A stretch of DNA of 64,000 nt from Gemmiger gallinarum (GCF_014982805.1 NZ_JADCKC010000002.1:372001-436000); one strand, 5' to 3'. Shown: positions 49,143 to 59,135, numbered from the stretch's first letter. The notes: generated from the letters alone by a model not told the origin. Numbers and translations are program-made.

Positions 49143-51165
49143 TCAGACCACCCCAAAAGTTCCCGGCGCCGCGGCGTTTTCCAGCCCCGGCTGACGCAAA
49201 AGGCCGTTTTGGTAGGCATCCACCAGCTTGCGCAGATCGGAGATCATGGCCTGACGTGCCCGTCCCTCGTCGGTGTCCCGCACCAGCACCCGCCGGGGAG
49301 AGAGATAAATGTACTCACTGCGGGAATCGATGTCCTCATCCTCCCGGATGGCTTTTTCGGTGCTCTCAAAGGGCTGATGGGTGCGCAGCGCCAGTCCCCG
49401 GCTGTTAAAGACCAGAGTGTATCCGGCAATGCCGGTACGCTGGTGGTAGGCCCGGCAGAACCCGCCGTCGATGACCACCAGCCTGCCGCCGCCCTTGACG
49501 GGGCTTTCCCCTTCGATGGCGCGCACCGGCACATGGCCGTTGATGATGTGGCTGCCCGCCTCAAACAGTCCGAACTCCCGCAGAATGCGCTCGGCAGTCT
49601 CTGCCCGTTCAATATGTGTATAGTAGGGATTTTTGCGCTCCACATGGGTGGCGGCGTCGGCAATGTACAGCCGCTCAAAGGTGGTCATGGCGCTGCGGCC
49701 AAAGACCGGTGACCCGGCCCCGCACCACAAATACCACAAAAAGTCCTGTCCTGACCGGCGGGCGGCACTGTTTTCCGGGGAAAAGTACCCCTGACGGGCG
49801 CGCCGGTCGCAGTAGTCGAACAGCGCCCGGCCCGCATATTGCCTGCCCTCAAATTCCTCAGCGGCAAAGCGGCCGTCGGGCGTCATGGGCACCGCGCCGT
49901 GGTATAGCAGGTTCCCGTTGATGATCTTGTACAATCCGCCTCTGGCGTAGAGGAACTGGATGTGCCGCTGCAGCCGCTCGCTCTCCCGGAAAGCCCGTAC
50001 CATCTCGTCCAGAATACTCTGTTCCCGGGCGGTCATGCGGGCAGGACAGGCCGGGTCCACGGTAGGGAATCCGGTGTCCGTCAGCGGATACTCCTTGCCT
50101 GCACAGCGGACGGTACCCGCCTCGTAATCGATGCGGTTGATATAATCCTGCCCCTGCATGCCGAAGTCGGGGTTGCGGGCGATGACCGCCGCCTCCGCCT
50201 TGAGCAGCATGACGGTGACGGCCTTGTGCATCCGTGCCACCCGCATGAGGGTCGCCTCATTGGCATTTTTGTCCCGGGCATGGGGATACCACCGTCCCAC
50301 GGCGCTGCATCCGTAGACGCTCTCGGCGAAATGTTCCAGTCTCCGCAGGCTGATGCCGTAGCCGTTTTCCAGCAGGTCCACATTGTCGTACTGAAGAGAG
50401 TTTTTCACCACCGTCAGCACACACAGGGCTGCCGGCAGCGGCTCCCATCCAGACCACGTCATGGTTGCCCCACTGGATGTCCACGTCATGGTGGGCCATG
50501 AGATGATCCAGAATGCGGTCAGGCCGCGGGCCGCGGTCAAACAGGTCTCCCACGATATGCAGCCGGTCCACGGCCAGCCGCTTGATGACCTCGCACAGCC
50601 GGATGATATAAGCGTCCGCCCGGTCGTAACGCAGGATGCTTTCCACAATTTCCCCGTAGTAGAGGTCCTTGTCGTGATCCTCAAAATGGGCATGGAGCAG
50701 CTCGTCCAGCACATAACCGCAGTCAGCGGGCAGACATCCGCGCACGTGCTCCCGTGTATGTTTGCTGGATACAAACCGGCACAGCTCGATCAGACGCAGC
50801 AGTGTCTGCCGGTACCAGGCATCCAGATCCCTCTGTGCAGCCTTGAGCTCAGGCAGCTTCTGCGCAGGATAGTAGATCAGGGTGGCCAGCTCCGCGTGCT
50901 GCTGCGGGGGCACTTTTTCCCCCAGCACAGTGTCGATCTTTTCCCGGATAACTCCGGATGCACTGTTGAGGATGTGCACAAAGGCCTCATGCTCGCCGTG
51001 GAGATCGCTCATAAAATGCTCCGTCCCCTTGGGCAGGCGCAGCACCGCTTCGATCTTGATGATCTCGCTGGCCGCTGCCGAAATGGTGGGATACTGCCGT
51101 GCCAGCAGTGCCAGATATCGCATCTGCCCGTCGCTGTACCCGGCGCCGCCCCGTTCTTCTGTCAT
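49143..51165 (-). pseudogene. fbp: class III fructose-1,6-bisphosphatase, frameshifted
   Basis: Two overlapping frames together make one complete FBPase III. The first (start ATG 51165 after AAAAGGAGAA) holds FMSDLHGEHEAF, VGDLFDRGPRPD and WGNHDVVWMGAAAGS, the metallophosphatase D-x-H, G-D-x-x-D-R-G and G-N-H-D motifs. Near 50,430 the frame is lost; the family's sequence goes on in another frame (CVLTVVKNSLQYDNVDLLENGYG) to GTFGVV at 49143. Comparison of spacing points to a net loss of 2 bases right after the AAAGS codons. Unless this is a sequencing error, gluconeogenic FBPase from this gene is inactive. Confidence 0.85.
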
Positions 51166-51447
51166 TGTGTTTCTCCTTTTCTTCCCATATAGGCATCCTG
51201 TTTTTTCGGCCATTCTGTCCAACCGGGACCTCTTGAAGACAGCATCTGCACGGGCCGGCATTTCGCGTTCATTTTCCATTGCTTTTTCCCATGCATTTTC
51301 TGGCTGTACTTTCCGGCAATCCCCCGGCAAATCTCATTGTCCCCGCAAGGCGATTTCCAGTGGATTTTCTCGCTGTTTTGAAAAGTAATTCGTAAATAAT
51401 TTTCCTTCTGATTTTGTTTATTAATTTAATCAAGCTTTTTTCTGTTT

Positions 51448-51476
51448 ATTATACTGTTTTTCAGCCACACGGGCAA
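51448..51476 (-). promoter_or_regulatory. probable fbp promoter with long leader
   Basis: Minus strand TTGCCC (51471-51476), 17-base spacer, TATAAT (51448-51453). It leaves a ~275-base untranslated leader before fbp. The AT-rich 522-base gap 51166-51687 shows no supported gene. Confidence 0.5.
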
Positions 51477-51571
51477 TATTTTCCTCCCACATTTTTGGGA
51501 AAAGCTCCTTCTTTGGCGGTTCTGTCAGTTTTTTATAAGCTTTTTTGTCGATTTTTTTATCAACAAAAAAT

Positions 51572-51600
51572 CTGACAATCCGGGGAAAATATGGTATGAT
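51572..51600 (+). promoter_or_regulatory. promoter of the ROK regulator gene
   Basis: CTGACA (51572-51577), 17-base spacer, TATGAT (51595-51600). Confidence 0.6.
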
Positions 51601-51687
51601 TAAAAAAAGGCCTCTATATTTTATAATCTTAATAAACATTTACGCGGGGGATTCTCCCGAAATCTGATAGAAAGTGGGACGTTGTAT

Positions 51688-52920
51688 ATGGCCATGATGC
51701 ATGGCAAAAACCTGGCAAAAATCAAGCAGCAAAATCTGGAGTCGATCAAACGGATCTTGTTTCGGTATGCGCCCCTGTCTCGTGCCGAAATTGCCGAGCG
51801 TCTTGAGCTGACCCCTCCCACCATCACCAATATTGTGGCGGAGCTGATCCAGCAGGGTGTTGTACAGGAACTTACCGGTCCCGGCAACGCCGTCACCTCC
51901 CATGGTGTCGGGCGCAAACCCATCAACATTGATCTGGTTCCCGGTTCCCGGCTGGCTCTGGGCATTTCTCTGGGCCGTGATTTCACCCATTATTGCATCA
52001 CTGATTTGCGCGGCGGTGTCCGCGCGCAGGGGGCCTACGATCTTCTGTCGGAAGATTACGACACCATGGTCAAGCAGCTTCTCCGGCTGCTTCACACGCT
52101 GGAAAAGCGCTATCCTGCCGAATGGGAACGCCTGGTCGGCATCGGCATCACCGTACCGGGCATCGTCAACGCTCACACCGGCGTCATCAAAAATCTGGGC
52201 ACCGAGCGTGTGAGCTGGTGCAATCAGCCTTTTGGCGAGACCATTCAGCAGGCCATGCATCTTCCCGTCCGCGTGGAGAACAACGTCCGTGCCCGGGCCT
52301 GTGCCATTTCCCTGTTCCGTCCCAACCTGCTTGCCGATGACTCGACCTTTGCCTTCTGCCATGTGGCGTGGGGCATTGCCTGCCCGGTGGTGCTGAGCAA
52401 TCAGTCGTTCCGGGGTCAGGATGCCGCAGCAGGTGAGATCGGCAAGATGATCCTGGACCCCAAGGGCCCCGAGCTTCCCGACTGTGGTATGCCCGGCAGC
52501 CTGGAATCCCTTTCCAGCATGCGTGCCGTGCTGGAATATTGCCGTCAGGCCCTGCGCGCCGGTGAGTGCACTGTCCTTGCCGAGCTTTGTTCCGACCCCG
52601 ACCAGCTTACCCTGGAGCAGGTTCTGGAAGCTCAGACCAAGGGGGATCCTGCCGTGTGCAAAATTCTGGATCGGGGCATGTTCTATCTGGGCATTGCCCT
52701 GGCCAATATCGTAGGGTTCTTGAATCCCCATCTGATTTTTCTCAGCGGCCCCATGTTCCGCAACCACGAAAATGTGGATACCGTCGAGAGATCGCTGCGT
52801 ACATATGCCTTCCGCTCCAGTGATGAAAAACTCCAGCTTGTCTATGTGGATCTGGGGGAATACGGCGGTGCCGTAGGTGCCGCGGCCAGCTGCATTGAAA
52901 AGCACTTTCTGCGCAGCTGA
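51688..52920 (+). CDS. ROK family transcriptional regulator (NagC/XylR type)
   Basis: 410 residues; ATG 51688 taken as start, with a weak AAAGTGGGA nine bases upstream (ATGs at 51694 and 51697 are alternatives). An N-terminal winged helix (about 10-70: NLESIKRILFRYAPLSRAEIAERLELTPPTITNIVAEL) precedes the ROK sugar-kinase-like fold, with GIGITVPGIVN and GVIKNLG. The family's Zn-Cys cluster (usually C-x-C-G-x-x-G-C-x-E) is reduced to PDCGMPGSLESLSS, so zinc binding is doubtful. It probably represses sugar genes, plausibly the neighbouring sulfatase/ABC cluster. Confidence 0.9.
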   Translation: MAMMHGKNLAKIKQQNLESIKRILFRYAPLSRAEIAERLELTPPTITNIVAELIQQGVVQELTGPGNAVTSHGVGRKPINIDLVPGSRLALGISLGRDFTHYCITDLRGGVRAQGAYDLLSEDYDTMVKQLLRLLHTLEKRYPAEWERLVGIGITVPGIVNAHTGVIKNLGTERVSWCNQPFGETIQQAMHLPVRVENNVRARACAISLFRPNLLADDSTFAFCHVAWGIACPVVLSNQSFRGQDAAAGEIGKMILDPKGPELPDCGMPGSLESLSSMRAVLEYCRQALRAGECTVLAELCSDPDQLTLEQVLEAQTKGDPAVCKILDRGMFYLGIALANIVGFLNPHLIFLSGPMFRNHENVDTVERSLRTYAFRSSDEKLQLVYVDLGEYGGAVGAAASCIEKHFLRS

Positions 52921-52943
52921 CAAATTGTCTCCTTTTACCGTCC

Positions 52944-52989
52944 AAAAAGCTCCCGTCCTGCCGTACTCCCAAGGCAGGGCGGGAGTTTT
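52944..52989 (+). terminator. terminator of the ROK gene
   Basis: CTCCCGTCCTGCC...GGCAGGGCGGGAG followed by TTTTG, 24 bases after the stop. Confidence 0.8.
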
Positions 52990-53096
52990 GCTGTCCGGAC
53001 AAATTTGCTTATTTTCCTGCTGCCCGGGGCCGCCCAGCAGGGCTACTCCGGGCTGCTGACGGGATACCGCCCCCTTTTCTTTTGCCGTTTTGCCAC

Positions 53097-53134
53097 AGAA
53101 AGGGGCCGCTGCCGGATGCCTCCGGCAGCGGCCC
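53097..53134 (-). terminator. terminator of the first sulfatase gene
   Basis: Minus strand GGGCCGCTGCCGGA-GGCA-TCCGGCAGCGGCCC followed by CTTTCTGT, about 125 bases after the sulfatase stop. The rest of the gap 52921-53258 shows nothing else. Confidence 0.7.
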
Positions 53135-53258
53135 TGATCGAAGGGAGGGAAACGCTTTTTCTTGTTCGGAGATGCGGCAGCCGTCTGCCCTGCCGATAAC
53201 AGACCGGCATGCTGACGATTGACATCCCCCGGGGGCAGCCCCCTCTTTGGTCAGCAGG

Positions 53259-54752
53259 TTACAGTCGCTCCAGCATTTTTTTCAGGGCAGCCACCCAGGT
53301 CGTGGGACCAAACTGCTTTTTGCTGCACACGGGGTGTTCCAGCTCCGGCAGATCGTTGGGGCACTGCCACCGCTCGTTGGGATCGTCAAAATTACATTTG
53401 CGCAGGATCTTCAGCTGCTTCATAGCCCAAAGCTCATGCACCATGACCTGATCGTAGGTTTTGTACTGATCGGCAAATGCCTTCATCTTTTCCTCGATCT
53501 CAGGATGGTCGGCCGCCACATTGTGTTCCTCGTTGGGGTCTTGGCGGCAGTTATAGAGATGCGGATCGTTTTCCAGGCCGGAATAGGCATAGTACTTCCA
53601 GTCCTTCCACTTGACCATACGGCCCAGAGAGGTTCTGCCGTCGGGCAGATAGGTATACAGTTCGCTCACGACCATGCGGTCGGGATCATCTGTTCCGTCC
53701 GTCAGCTGCGGTGCCAGGCTTTTGCCGTCGCCGGGAAGCTGCTCCACCCCGGCCAGTTCGCAGACGGTAGGTCCCACATCCAGCAGGCTGACCGGGCTGT
53801 CAATGGTTTTGCCCCGGGCAATGCCCGCCCCCTGCACTACAAAGGGAATGTGCACCGCGGGATCATAAAACACCTGTTTTCCGTAGTATCCGTGGGTACC
53901 GTTCATGTCGCCGTGATCGGACACATACAGGAAGATTCCTTCCCGTCCGGTGCGCTTCAGGTAAGCCTGGAAGGCATCATACACCGCACCAATGTGCCGG
54001 TCCTGCAATTCTACCATGCCGTAATATGCCGCGCGGGCGGCACGGGCCACCTCGGGGTCGGCCTCCTGCATCTTGCCCGCCAGCGCATCGCCGCCGTCAA
54101 AGGTATCCGATACGTCGCTCAGATCGACCTTGTCGTAATAGTAATTGTACAGTTCCGGCGGCGCCACATAGGGGAAGTGCGGTCCGTAGGTTCCCACCGT
54201 AATGAACTGGGGCCGTTCATGATCCTCCGCCAGATAATCCAGCGCATGCTGCACCACATAGCGGTCATAGGCCAGCACGGGGGAATCCCCGGCGCCGATA
54301 TATCGCACCGAGCCGTTTTCGTCATATCCGGTCACCCTGCTGGGGGAACCGTCGGGCCGCTTGGGGGCGGGCACGCCGTTGTGAAAGACCGGAGTGCGGT
54401 CTCCCGCAATGCGGCTGGAATATCCGTGCCGCTGGTCGGGCCCCACAAAGTGCATCCGTCCACATAGGATGGTATCGTATCCCGCCGCATTCAGACAGTG
54501 AAGAAACGTCGCCTGATCTGACGGCAGCGAGCCGAAATTGAACAGCACGCCGTTGTTGCTGGGCAGCTGGCCGGAGATCATGGACGCACGGGCGGGCACA
54601 CACAGGGGACAGGCAGTCATGGCATTGGTCATGGCCACGCCCTCGGAGGCCAGCCGGTCCAGGTTGGGGGTCCTCACCAGAGGATCTCCGGCATAGCCCT
54701 GCAGCCGATAGGAATGCTGGTCGGACATATAAAGCAAAATATCCTTGGGCAT
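53259..54752 (-). CDS. Cys-type sulfatase (1)
   Basis: 497 residues after AGAAAGGAG. Alkaline-phosphatase-fold sulfatase: metal Asp/Gln in ILLYMSDQHSYR, sulfatase signature CVPARASMISGQLPSN with Cys51 to be oxidised to formylglycine, LCGRMHFVG, TYGPHFPYVAPPELY and VSDHGDMNGTHGYYGK. No signal peptide, so it acts in the cytoplasm on imported sulfated compounds. A formylglycine-generating anSME is not in this window. It shares gene order with the esterase gene upstream (15 bases). Confidence 0.93.
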   Translation of the reverse strand: MPKDILLYMSDQHSYRLQGYAGDPLVRTPNLDRLASEGVAMTNAMTACPLCVPARASMISGQLPSNNGVLFNFGSLPSDQATFLHCLNAAGYDTILCGRMHFVGPDQRHGYSSRIAGDRTPVFHNGVPAPKRPDGSPSRVTGYDENGSVRYIGAGDSPVLAYDRYVVQHALDYLAEDHERPQFITVGTYGPHFPYVAPPELYNYYYDKVDLSDVSDTFDGGDALAGKMQEADPEVARAARAAYYGMVELQDRHIGAVYDAFQAYLKRTGREGIFLYVSDHGDMNGTHGYYGKQVFYDPAVHIPFVVQGAGIARGKTIDSPVSLLDVGPTVCELAGVEQLPGDGKSLAPQLTDGTDDPDRMVVSELYTYLPDGRTSLGRMVKWKDWKYYAYSGLENDPHLYNCRQDPNEEHNVAADHPEIEEKMKAFADQYKTYDQVMVHELWAMKQLKILRKCNFDDPNERWQCPNDLPELEHPVCSKKQFGPTTWVAALKKMLERL

Positions 54753-54767
54753 ACAAGCTCCTTTCTG

Positions 54768-55610
54768 TCAGCTTTGGGTGACTGTGCGGAGGAATTCCTC
54801 ATACAGGTCGATCATTTCCTTCTGGAAGAAATGCAGATCCGCATGCCGCGCATCCTTGATCAGATGCAGATCCGCCTGATACCCTCCCTTGCACAGGGCG
54901 CGGTAGAGCATCTCGCTTTGTTCCGGGGACACTATGGTATCGGCGGTTCCATGGGCGATGAGGGTAGGCGGCAGCTGTCCCCCTGCCTCAACGGCATGGA
55001 GCACGGAGTTTTCCTCCATTTTTTTCAGGATAGCCGAAAGCTCGGTCTCCCCGGTCAGACGTGCCGGCACCGAGGCCCGCAGCTCAGTCTCCTTGTCAGG
55101 CCCCGGAGCCATGGTGGGAAAATCCACCACGCCGTACAGGTCGATGACACCTTTCACCTGCGGCAGGCTGTAAGCGGCCTGCAGGGCCAGATATCCCCCT
55201 GCCGAGGCTCCCATCAATACGATTTTGTCCGGATCTCCTCCGTATACCGCTCCATGATTGTGCAGATAACGCACGGCGTCACGGATATCCTCCACCATTC
55301 CGGCCAGAGGCGCAGCCTCCATACCGCGGTATTCCACAAAAACCACCAGCACGCCCCGCTCCGCCAGAGGCGACAGCCAGGGCAGCCGGAACTTCACCTT
55401 GGGCTCCCGGAATCCTCCTCCCGGCACCATCAGAAGGATGGGAAGTTTTTCTCCCTGTTCAGGGGCGGGGCGCAGCAGTTCCAGATGCAGCGGCCTTTCC
55501 ACGTAGGGATTTCCGGGGTTTCCGGGCCGGTTTCTGCGGCGGGCGTATTCAATGTCGTGAATATAACCGCAGCAGAGCCGTGCAGGGCCAAGTTTCCATA
55601 CTTTTCGCAT
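54768..55610 (-). CDS. alpha/beta hydrolase (esterase/lipase type)
   Basis: 280 residues from ATG 55610, eight bases after AGGAG. Oxyanion segment MVPGGGFREPK (61-71), nucleophile elbow GASAGG (Ser136), acid in AHGTADTIV and His in DARHADLH make a full triad. It resembles acetylxylan/sugar-ester-type esterases (BD-FAE/Aes group). Placed between two sulfatase genes, it may remove acyl groups from the same imported glycan. Confidence 0.85.
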   Translation of the reverse strand: MRKVWKLGPARLCCGYIHDIEYARRRNRPGNPGNPYVERPLHLELLRPAPEQGEKLPILLMVPGGGFREPKVKFRLPWLSPLAERGVLVVFVEYRGMEAAPLAGMVEDIRDAVRYLHNHGAVYGGDPDKIVLMGASAGGYLALQAAYSLPQVKGVIDLYGVVDFPTMAPGPDKETELRASVPARLTGETELSAILKKMEENSVLHAVEAGGQLPPTLIAHGTADTIVSPEQSEMLYRALCKGGYQADLHLIKDARHADLHFFQKEMIDLYEEFLRTVTQS

Positions 55611-55631
55611 TTGAATGCTCCTGTTTTGTAA

Positions 55632-55676
55632 GAAAAAGCCGGAGCACGGCAGCTGAGCTTGCCGCCGTGCTCCGGC
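55632..55676 (-). terminator. strong terminator between sulfatase 2 and the esterase gene
   Basis: Minus strand GCCGGAGCACGGC...GCCGTGCTCCGGC followed by TTTTTCTTAC, right after the sulfatase stop and about 20 bases before the esterase start. It would limit esterase and sulfatase 1 expression from the ABC-transporter promoter. Confidence 0.85.
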
Positions 55677-55684
55677 ACGAACTG

Positions 55685-57136
55685 TTATGGGCAGAGACGG
55701 CTCTTGACCATCCGCTCCGGGCGCTGGCGGGCGGATTCCGGCGAATGCCACCGTTCCTCCGCGTCGTCAAAATCACACTTCATCAGGAGCTTCAGGTTGG
55801 TCCCCATTTCTTCTGCCGCCGCACGGATCTCCGGCACAGGCCGGCAGGAGGCGGACAGCAGTTCCCGCATCCGGGCAACCAGCTCGGGATACTGATCAAT
55901 CACATTAACGGTTTCCGCCGGGTCCTTGGCGATGTCGTACACCGCGTCGGCTTCGTCGTATCCGTCATAGTGAATGTACTTGAGGTCTCCGCATTTGACC
56001 ATCTGGCCGTAGGAGAATCCCTTGGGGCCGACATTGCCGCCCACCTCGGAGATAACCATACGGTCCAGCTCGTCCTCGCCGCCGCCCAGCTGCGGGCAGA
56101 GGCTCTTGCCGTCGGCATTGGGGACCGGGGCGGTCCCTGCGATCTCGCAGAGAGTGGGGCCCAGATCCATCAGGGAGGTCGCACCGAACAGCTGGCGTCC
56201 CTTGGGGATACCGTCGCCCACAAAGATCATGGGGGTATGGGAGGACTGCTCGTAGAATACTCCCTTGCCGTAATAGCCGCGGTCTCCGATCTGATCGCCG
56301 TGGTCGGACACGTAGACAAACACGCCCTCATGCCCGGTGCGTTTCAGATAAGCCTGGAACGCTTCATACACAGCGCCGATCTGCTGGTCCTCAAATTCCA
56401 CCATGCCATAGTAAGCAGCACGTGCGGCGCGGACCACCTCGGGATCCATATCCCGGACCTTTTTGCCGGCCAGAGCGGGATGCTGCTCATAACCGAAGGA
56501 TTCTTCGGGAATGGAGACCTTGTCGTAGTAGTAGTCGTACAGTTCAGGGGGTGCCACATAGGGGTAGTGGGGAGCGTAAGTTCCGACGCACAGGAACTGG
56601 GGCTTTTCGTGGTCCTGCTCCAGATACTCCAGCGCGCGGGAGACCACATAACGGTCAAAGGCCAGCGTAGGAGAGTCTCCGGCGCCCATGGCTGCCAGAC
56701 AGTTGGGGGCATCCTGCAAGGTGCGGTTATGGATACCGCGCTCCTGCTGGATGGTGGCCGGACGGTTCTGGTAGATGGGGGTGATGTCCCCGGCGATGCG
56801 CTTGCCGAATCCGTGGCGCTGGTCGCCGCCCACAAAGTGCATCCGTCCGCACAGCACCGTCTCATATCCGGCAGCGTCCAGGCAGTGGGCAAACGTGGGG
56901 CAGTTGGAATCCAACGCCGACATATTGCTCATGACGCCGCACTTGCTGGTAAGCTTGCAGCTCATCATGGACATCCGTGCCGGCACACACAGCGGATAGG
57001 CGGTATAGTTGTTTTGCATCACCGTCCCCTGGGCCGCCAGGCGGTCCAGATTCGGGGTCCGAACAAGGCGATCCCCTGCATATCCCTGCTGACGCCAGGA
57101 ATGCTGGTCGGAAATAAACAGCAAAATGTCCTTCAT
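55685..57136 (-). CDS. Cys-type sulfatase (2)
   Basis: 483 residues, clearly paralogous to sulfatase 1. DILLFISDQHSWRQQGYAGD, CVPARMSMM (Cys50), MHFVGGDQRHGFGKR, TYAPHYPYVAPPELYDY and VSDHGDQIGDRGYYGK. Cytoplasmic, no signal peptide. Lies 25 bases after the ABC ATPase gene and is the last gene before a strong terminator. Confidence 0.93.
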   Translation of the reverse strand: MKDILLFISDQHSWRQQGYAGDRLVRTPNLDRLAAQGTVMQNNYTAYPLCVPARMSMMSCKLTSKCGVMSNMSALDSNCPTFAHCLDAAGYETVLCGRMHFVGGDQRHGFGKRIAGDITPIYQNRPATIQQERGIHNRTLQDAPNCLAAMGAGDSPTLAFDRYVVSRALEYLEQDHEKPQFLCVGTYAPHYPYVAPPELYDYYYDKVSIPEESFGYEQHPALAGKKVRDMDPEVVRAARAAYYGMVEFEDQQIGAVYEAFQAYLKRTGHEGVFVYVSDHGDQIGDRGYYGKGVFYEQSSHTPMIFVGDGIPKGRQLFGATSLMDLGPTLCEIAGTAPVPNADGKSLCPQLGGGEDELDRMVISEVGGNVGPKGFSYGQMVKCGDLKYIHYDGYDEADAVYDIAKDPAETVNVIDQYPELVARMRELLSASCRPVPEIRAAAEEMGTNLKLLMKCDFDDAEERWHSPESARQRPERMVKSRLCP

Positions 57137-57161
57137 GTTGTCGCTTTCCTTTCAGAAAGAA

Positions 57162-58112
57162 TCAGCCCAGCTCGTGGACGCGGCAGCACCGCACAAAATG
57201 TCCGGTAGCGACTTCCTCCTGCTTCTGCGGCTGATAGCATGCCTCCGTTGCAAAGGGGCAGCGGGCGGCAAAGCGGCAGCCGGGTTTCGGATTGATGGGA
57301 GAGGTGATTTCTCCCTTCAGAATTTCACGCTTGTTGGGGTGGTGAATATCTACCGAGGGGATGGCGGACAGCAGCGCCTTGGTATAGGGATGCAGCGGAT
57401 TTTTGAAAAGTTCCTTGGAGGGGCACTTTTCCACCACCTGGCCCAGATACATAACGCAGATATCGTCGGAAATATGGCGGACCACGCTCATGTCATGGGT
57501 AACGAACATGTAGGTCAGGCCGCGGTCCTGCTGCAGCTTTTTCAGCAGGTTGAGGACCTGTGCCTGAATGGACACGTCCAGAGCGGACACCGGCTCATCG
57601 CAGACGACAAAATCAGGGTTGAGAGCCAGTGCGCGGGCAATGCCCACACGCTGGCGGCGGCCGCCGTCCAGCTCATGGGGATAGGACATGCGCAGCCGGG
57701 CATCAATGCCGACATACTCCATCAAAGCGGCGGTCGCCTCGTCGATCTCGCTTTTCTTGTAGCGTTTGGAAACGACCAGCGGCTCACGGATGGTGGCGTC
57801 GACAGTCTGGCGGGGGTCCAGGGAGGAATACGGGTCCTGAAAGACGATCTGCATGCGCTCTCTGGCGCGGCGCAGTTCCTTGCCGCGCACATGGGTGATG
57901 TCTTCTCCTTCCAGCAGGATCTGTCCTCCGGTGCTTTCCTGCAGGTGAATGATGGTACGGCCCAGTGTGGACTTGCCGCAGCCGGATTCTCCCACAACGC
58001 CCAGCGTTTTGCCTCGCTCGATGGACAGGGTCACGTCATCCACTGCATGCAGCATGCCGCGCGGGGTCGGGAAATATTTTTTCAGTCCCTTTACTTCAAT
58101 AACAGGTACCAT
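57162..58112 (-). CDS. ABC transporter ATP-binding protein, OppF/DppF type
   Basis: 316 residues: Walker A GESGCGKST, signature-like HELDGGRRQRVGIARALAL (DGG instead of the usual SGG), Walker B DFVVCDEPVSALD, and the C-terminal oligopeptide-transporter extension HPYTKALLSAIPSVD plus a Cys-cluster region (CRFAARCPFATEAC) that typically carries a 4Fe-4S site in Dpp/Opp subunits. Three bases after the previous ATPase gene. Confidence 0.92.
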   Translation of the reverse strand: MVPVIEVKGLKKYFPTPRGMLHAVDDVTLSIERGKTLGVVGESGCGKSTLGRTIIHLQESTGGQILLEGEDITHVRGKELRRARERMQIVFQDPYSSLDPRQTVDATIREPLVVSKRYKKSEIDEATAALMEYVGIDARLRMSYPHELDGGRRQRVGIARALALNPDFVVCDEPVSALDVSIQAQVLNLLKKLQQDRGLTYMFVTHDMSVVRHISDDICVMYLGQVVEKCPSKELFKNPLHPYTKALLSAIPSVDIHHPNKREILKGEITSPINPKPGCRFAARCPFATEACYQPQKQEEVATGHFVRCCRVHELG

Positions 58113-58115
58113 TTC

Positions 58116-59117
58116 TTATTCCCCCTTAGCGATTTGCTCCATGCAGCAGCAGCGGCACTGATGGCCGTCCTTGGTGATCTGCATGGCGATGGGCTGTTTT
58201 TTGCACTCTTCAGTGGCATACGGGCAGCGCGGATGGAATGCACAGCCCTCGGGCAGGGCCGCCGGGTCCGGCGGCAGGCCTTCGATGGGATGCAGCCATT
58301 CCTCGTCTTCGCTCATGCTGGGGATGGCGGCAAACAGGCCGATGGTATAGGGATGGGTGGGATGATCGAAAATCTGCTCCTTGGTGCCATACTCAATGAT
58401 GTTGCCTGCATAGATGACGGCAACGTCATCGCAGGTGGTGGCCACAACACCCATATCATGGGTGATGAGCAGCATGGCGGTGTTGTACTTCTGGCGCAGC
58501 TCCGCGATCAGGTCCAGCACCTGTGCCTGAATGGTCACGTCCAAAGCGGTGGTGGGCTCGTCGGCCAACAGCAGGTCGGGGTTGCAGGCCAGCGCAATGG
58601 CAATGACCACGCGCTGCTTCATGCCGCCGGAAAACTGATGGGGATATTCGTAGTACCGGTCAGCCGAGATGCCGACCATTTTCAGCATTTCTTCCGCGCG
58701 TTCCTCTGCCTGGCGCTTGTTTCCGCCGTTGTGCAGGCGTACTGCCTCGGCGATCTGGTCGCCTACGGTCTGAACCGGATTCAGCGCCGTCATGGGGTCC
58801 TGGAAGATCATGGAGATTTTGTTGCCGCGGATCTTGCGCATTTCGTGCTCGGGCAGGCTCAGCAGATTCTGACCGTCCAGAGAGATCTGGCCGTTTGCCA
58901 CCTTGGCGCCCACGTCGGGCAGGATACGCAGAATGCTCTTTGCAATGGTGGTCTTGCCGGCGCCGGTTTCGCCCACCAGGCCAAGGGTCTTGCCCTTTTC
59001 CAGCGTCAAATTGACGCCGTTGACCGCATGGATCACTTTGCCGCCGGAATAGTATTCAACCGCCAGATCCTTTACTTCCAGAAAAGGTGCAGTCGTATTT
59101 TTACTCTGTTCAGACAT
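58116..59117 (-). CDS. ABC transporter ATP-binding protein, OppD/DppD type
   Basis: 333 residues: Walker [10 protein letters not shown], signature [16 protein letters not shown], Walker [16 protein letters not shown], then [16 protein letters not shown] and the [14 protein letters not shown] Cys cluster. Pairs with the OppF-type subunit to energise the importer. AAAAGGAGG precedes the start. Confidence 0.94.
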   Translation of the reverse strand: MSEQSKNTTAPFLEVKDLAVEYYSGGKVIHAVNGVNLTLEKGKTLGLVGETGAGKTTIAKSILRILPDVGAKVANGQISLDGQNLLSLPEHEMRKIRGNKISMIFQDPMTALNPVQTVGDQIAEAVRLHNGGNKRQAEERAEEMLKMVGISADRYYEYPHQFSGGMKQRVVIAIALACNPDLLLADEPTTALDVTIQAQVLDLIAELRQKYNTAMLLITHDMGVVATTCDDVAVIYAGNIIEYGTKEQIFDHPTHPYTIGLFAAIPSMSEDEEWLHPIEGLPPDPAALPEGCAFHPRCPYATEECKKQPIAMQITKDGHQCRCCCMEQIAKGE

Positions 59118-59135
59118 TACACGCGCCTCCTTTTC

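Noticed and set aside
51430-51639. 69-codon minus-strand open frame rich in Lys, Ile and Phe
   Set aside because: It has no ribosome site, its composition simply mirrors the local AT-rich DNA, and it covers the ROK promoter and the probable fbp promoter.
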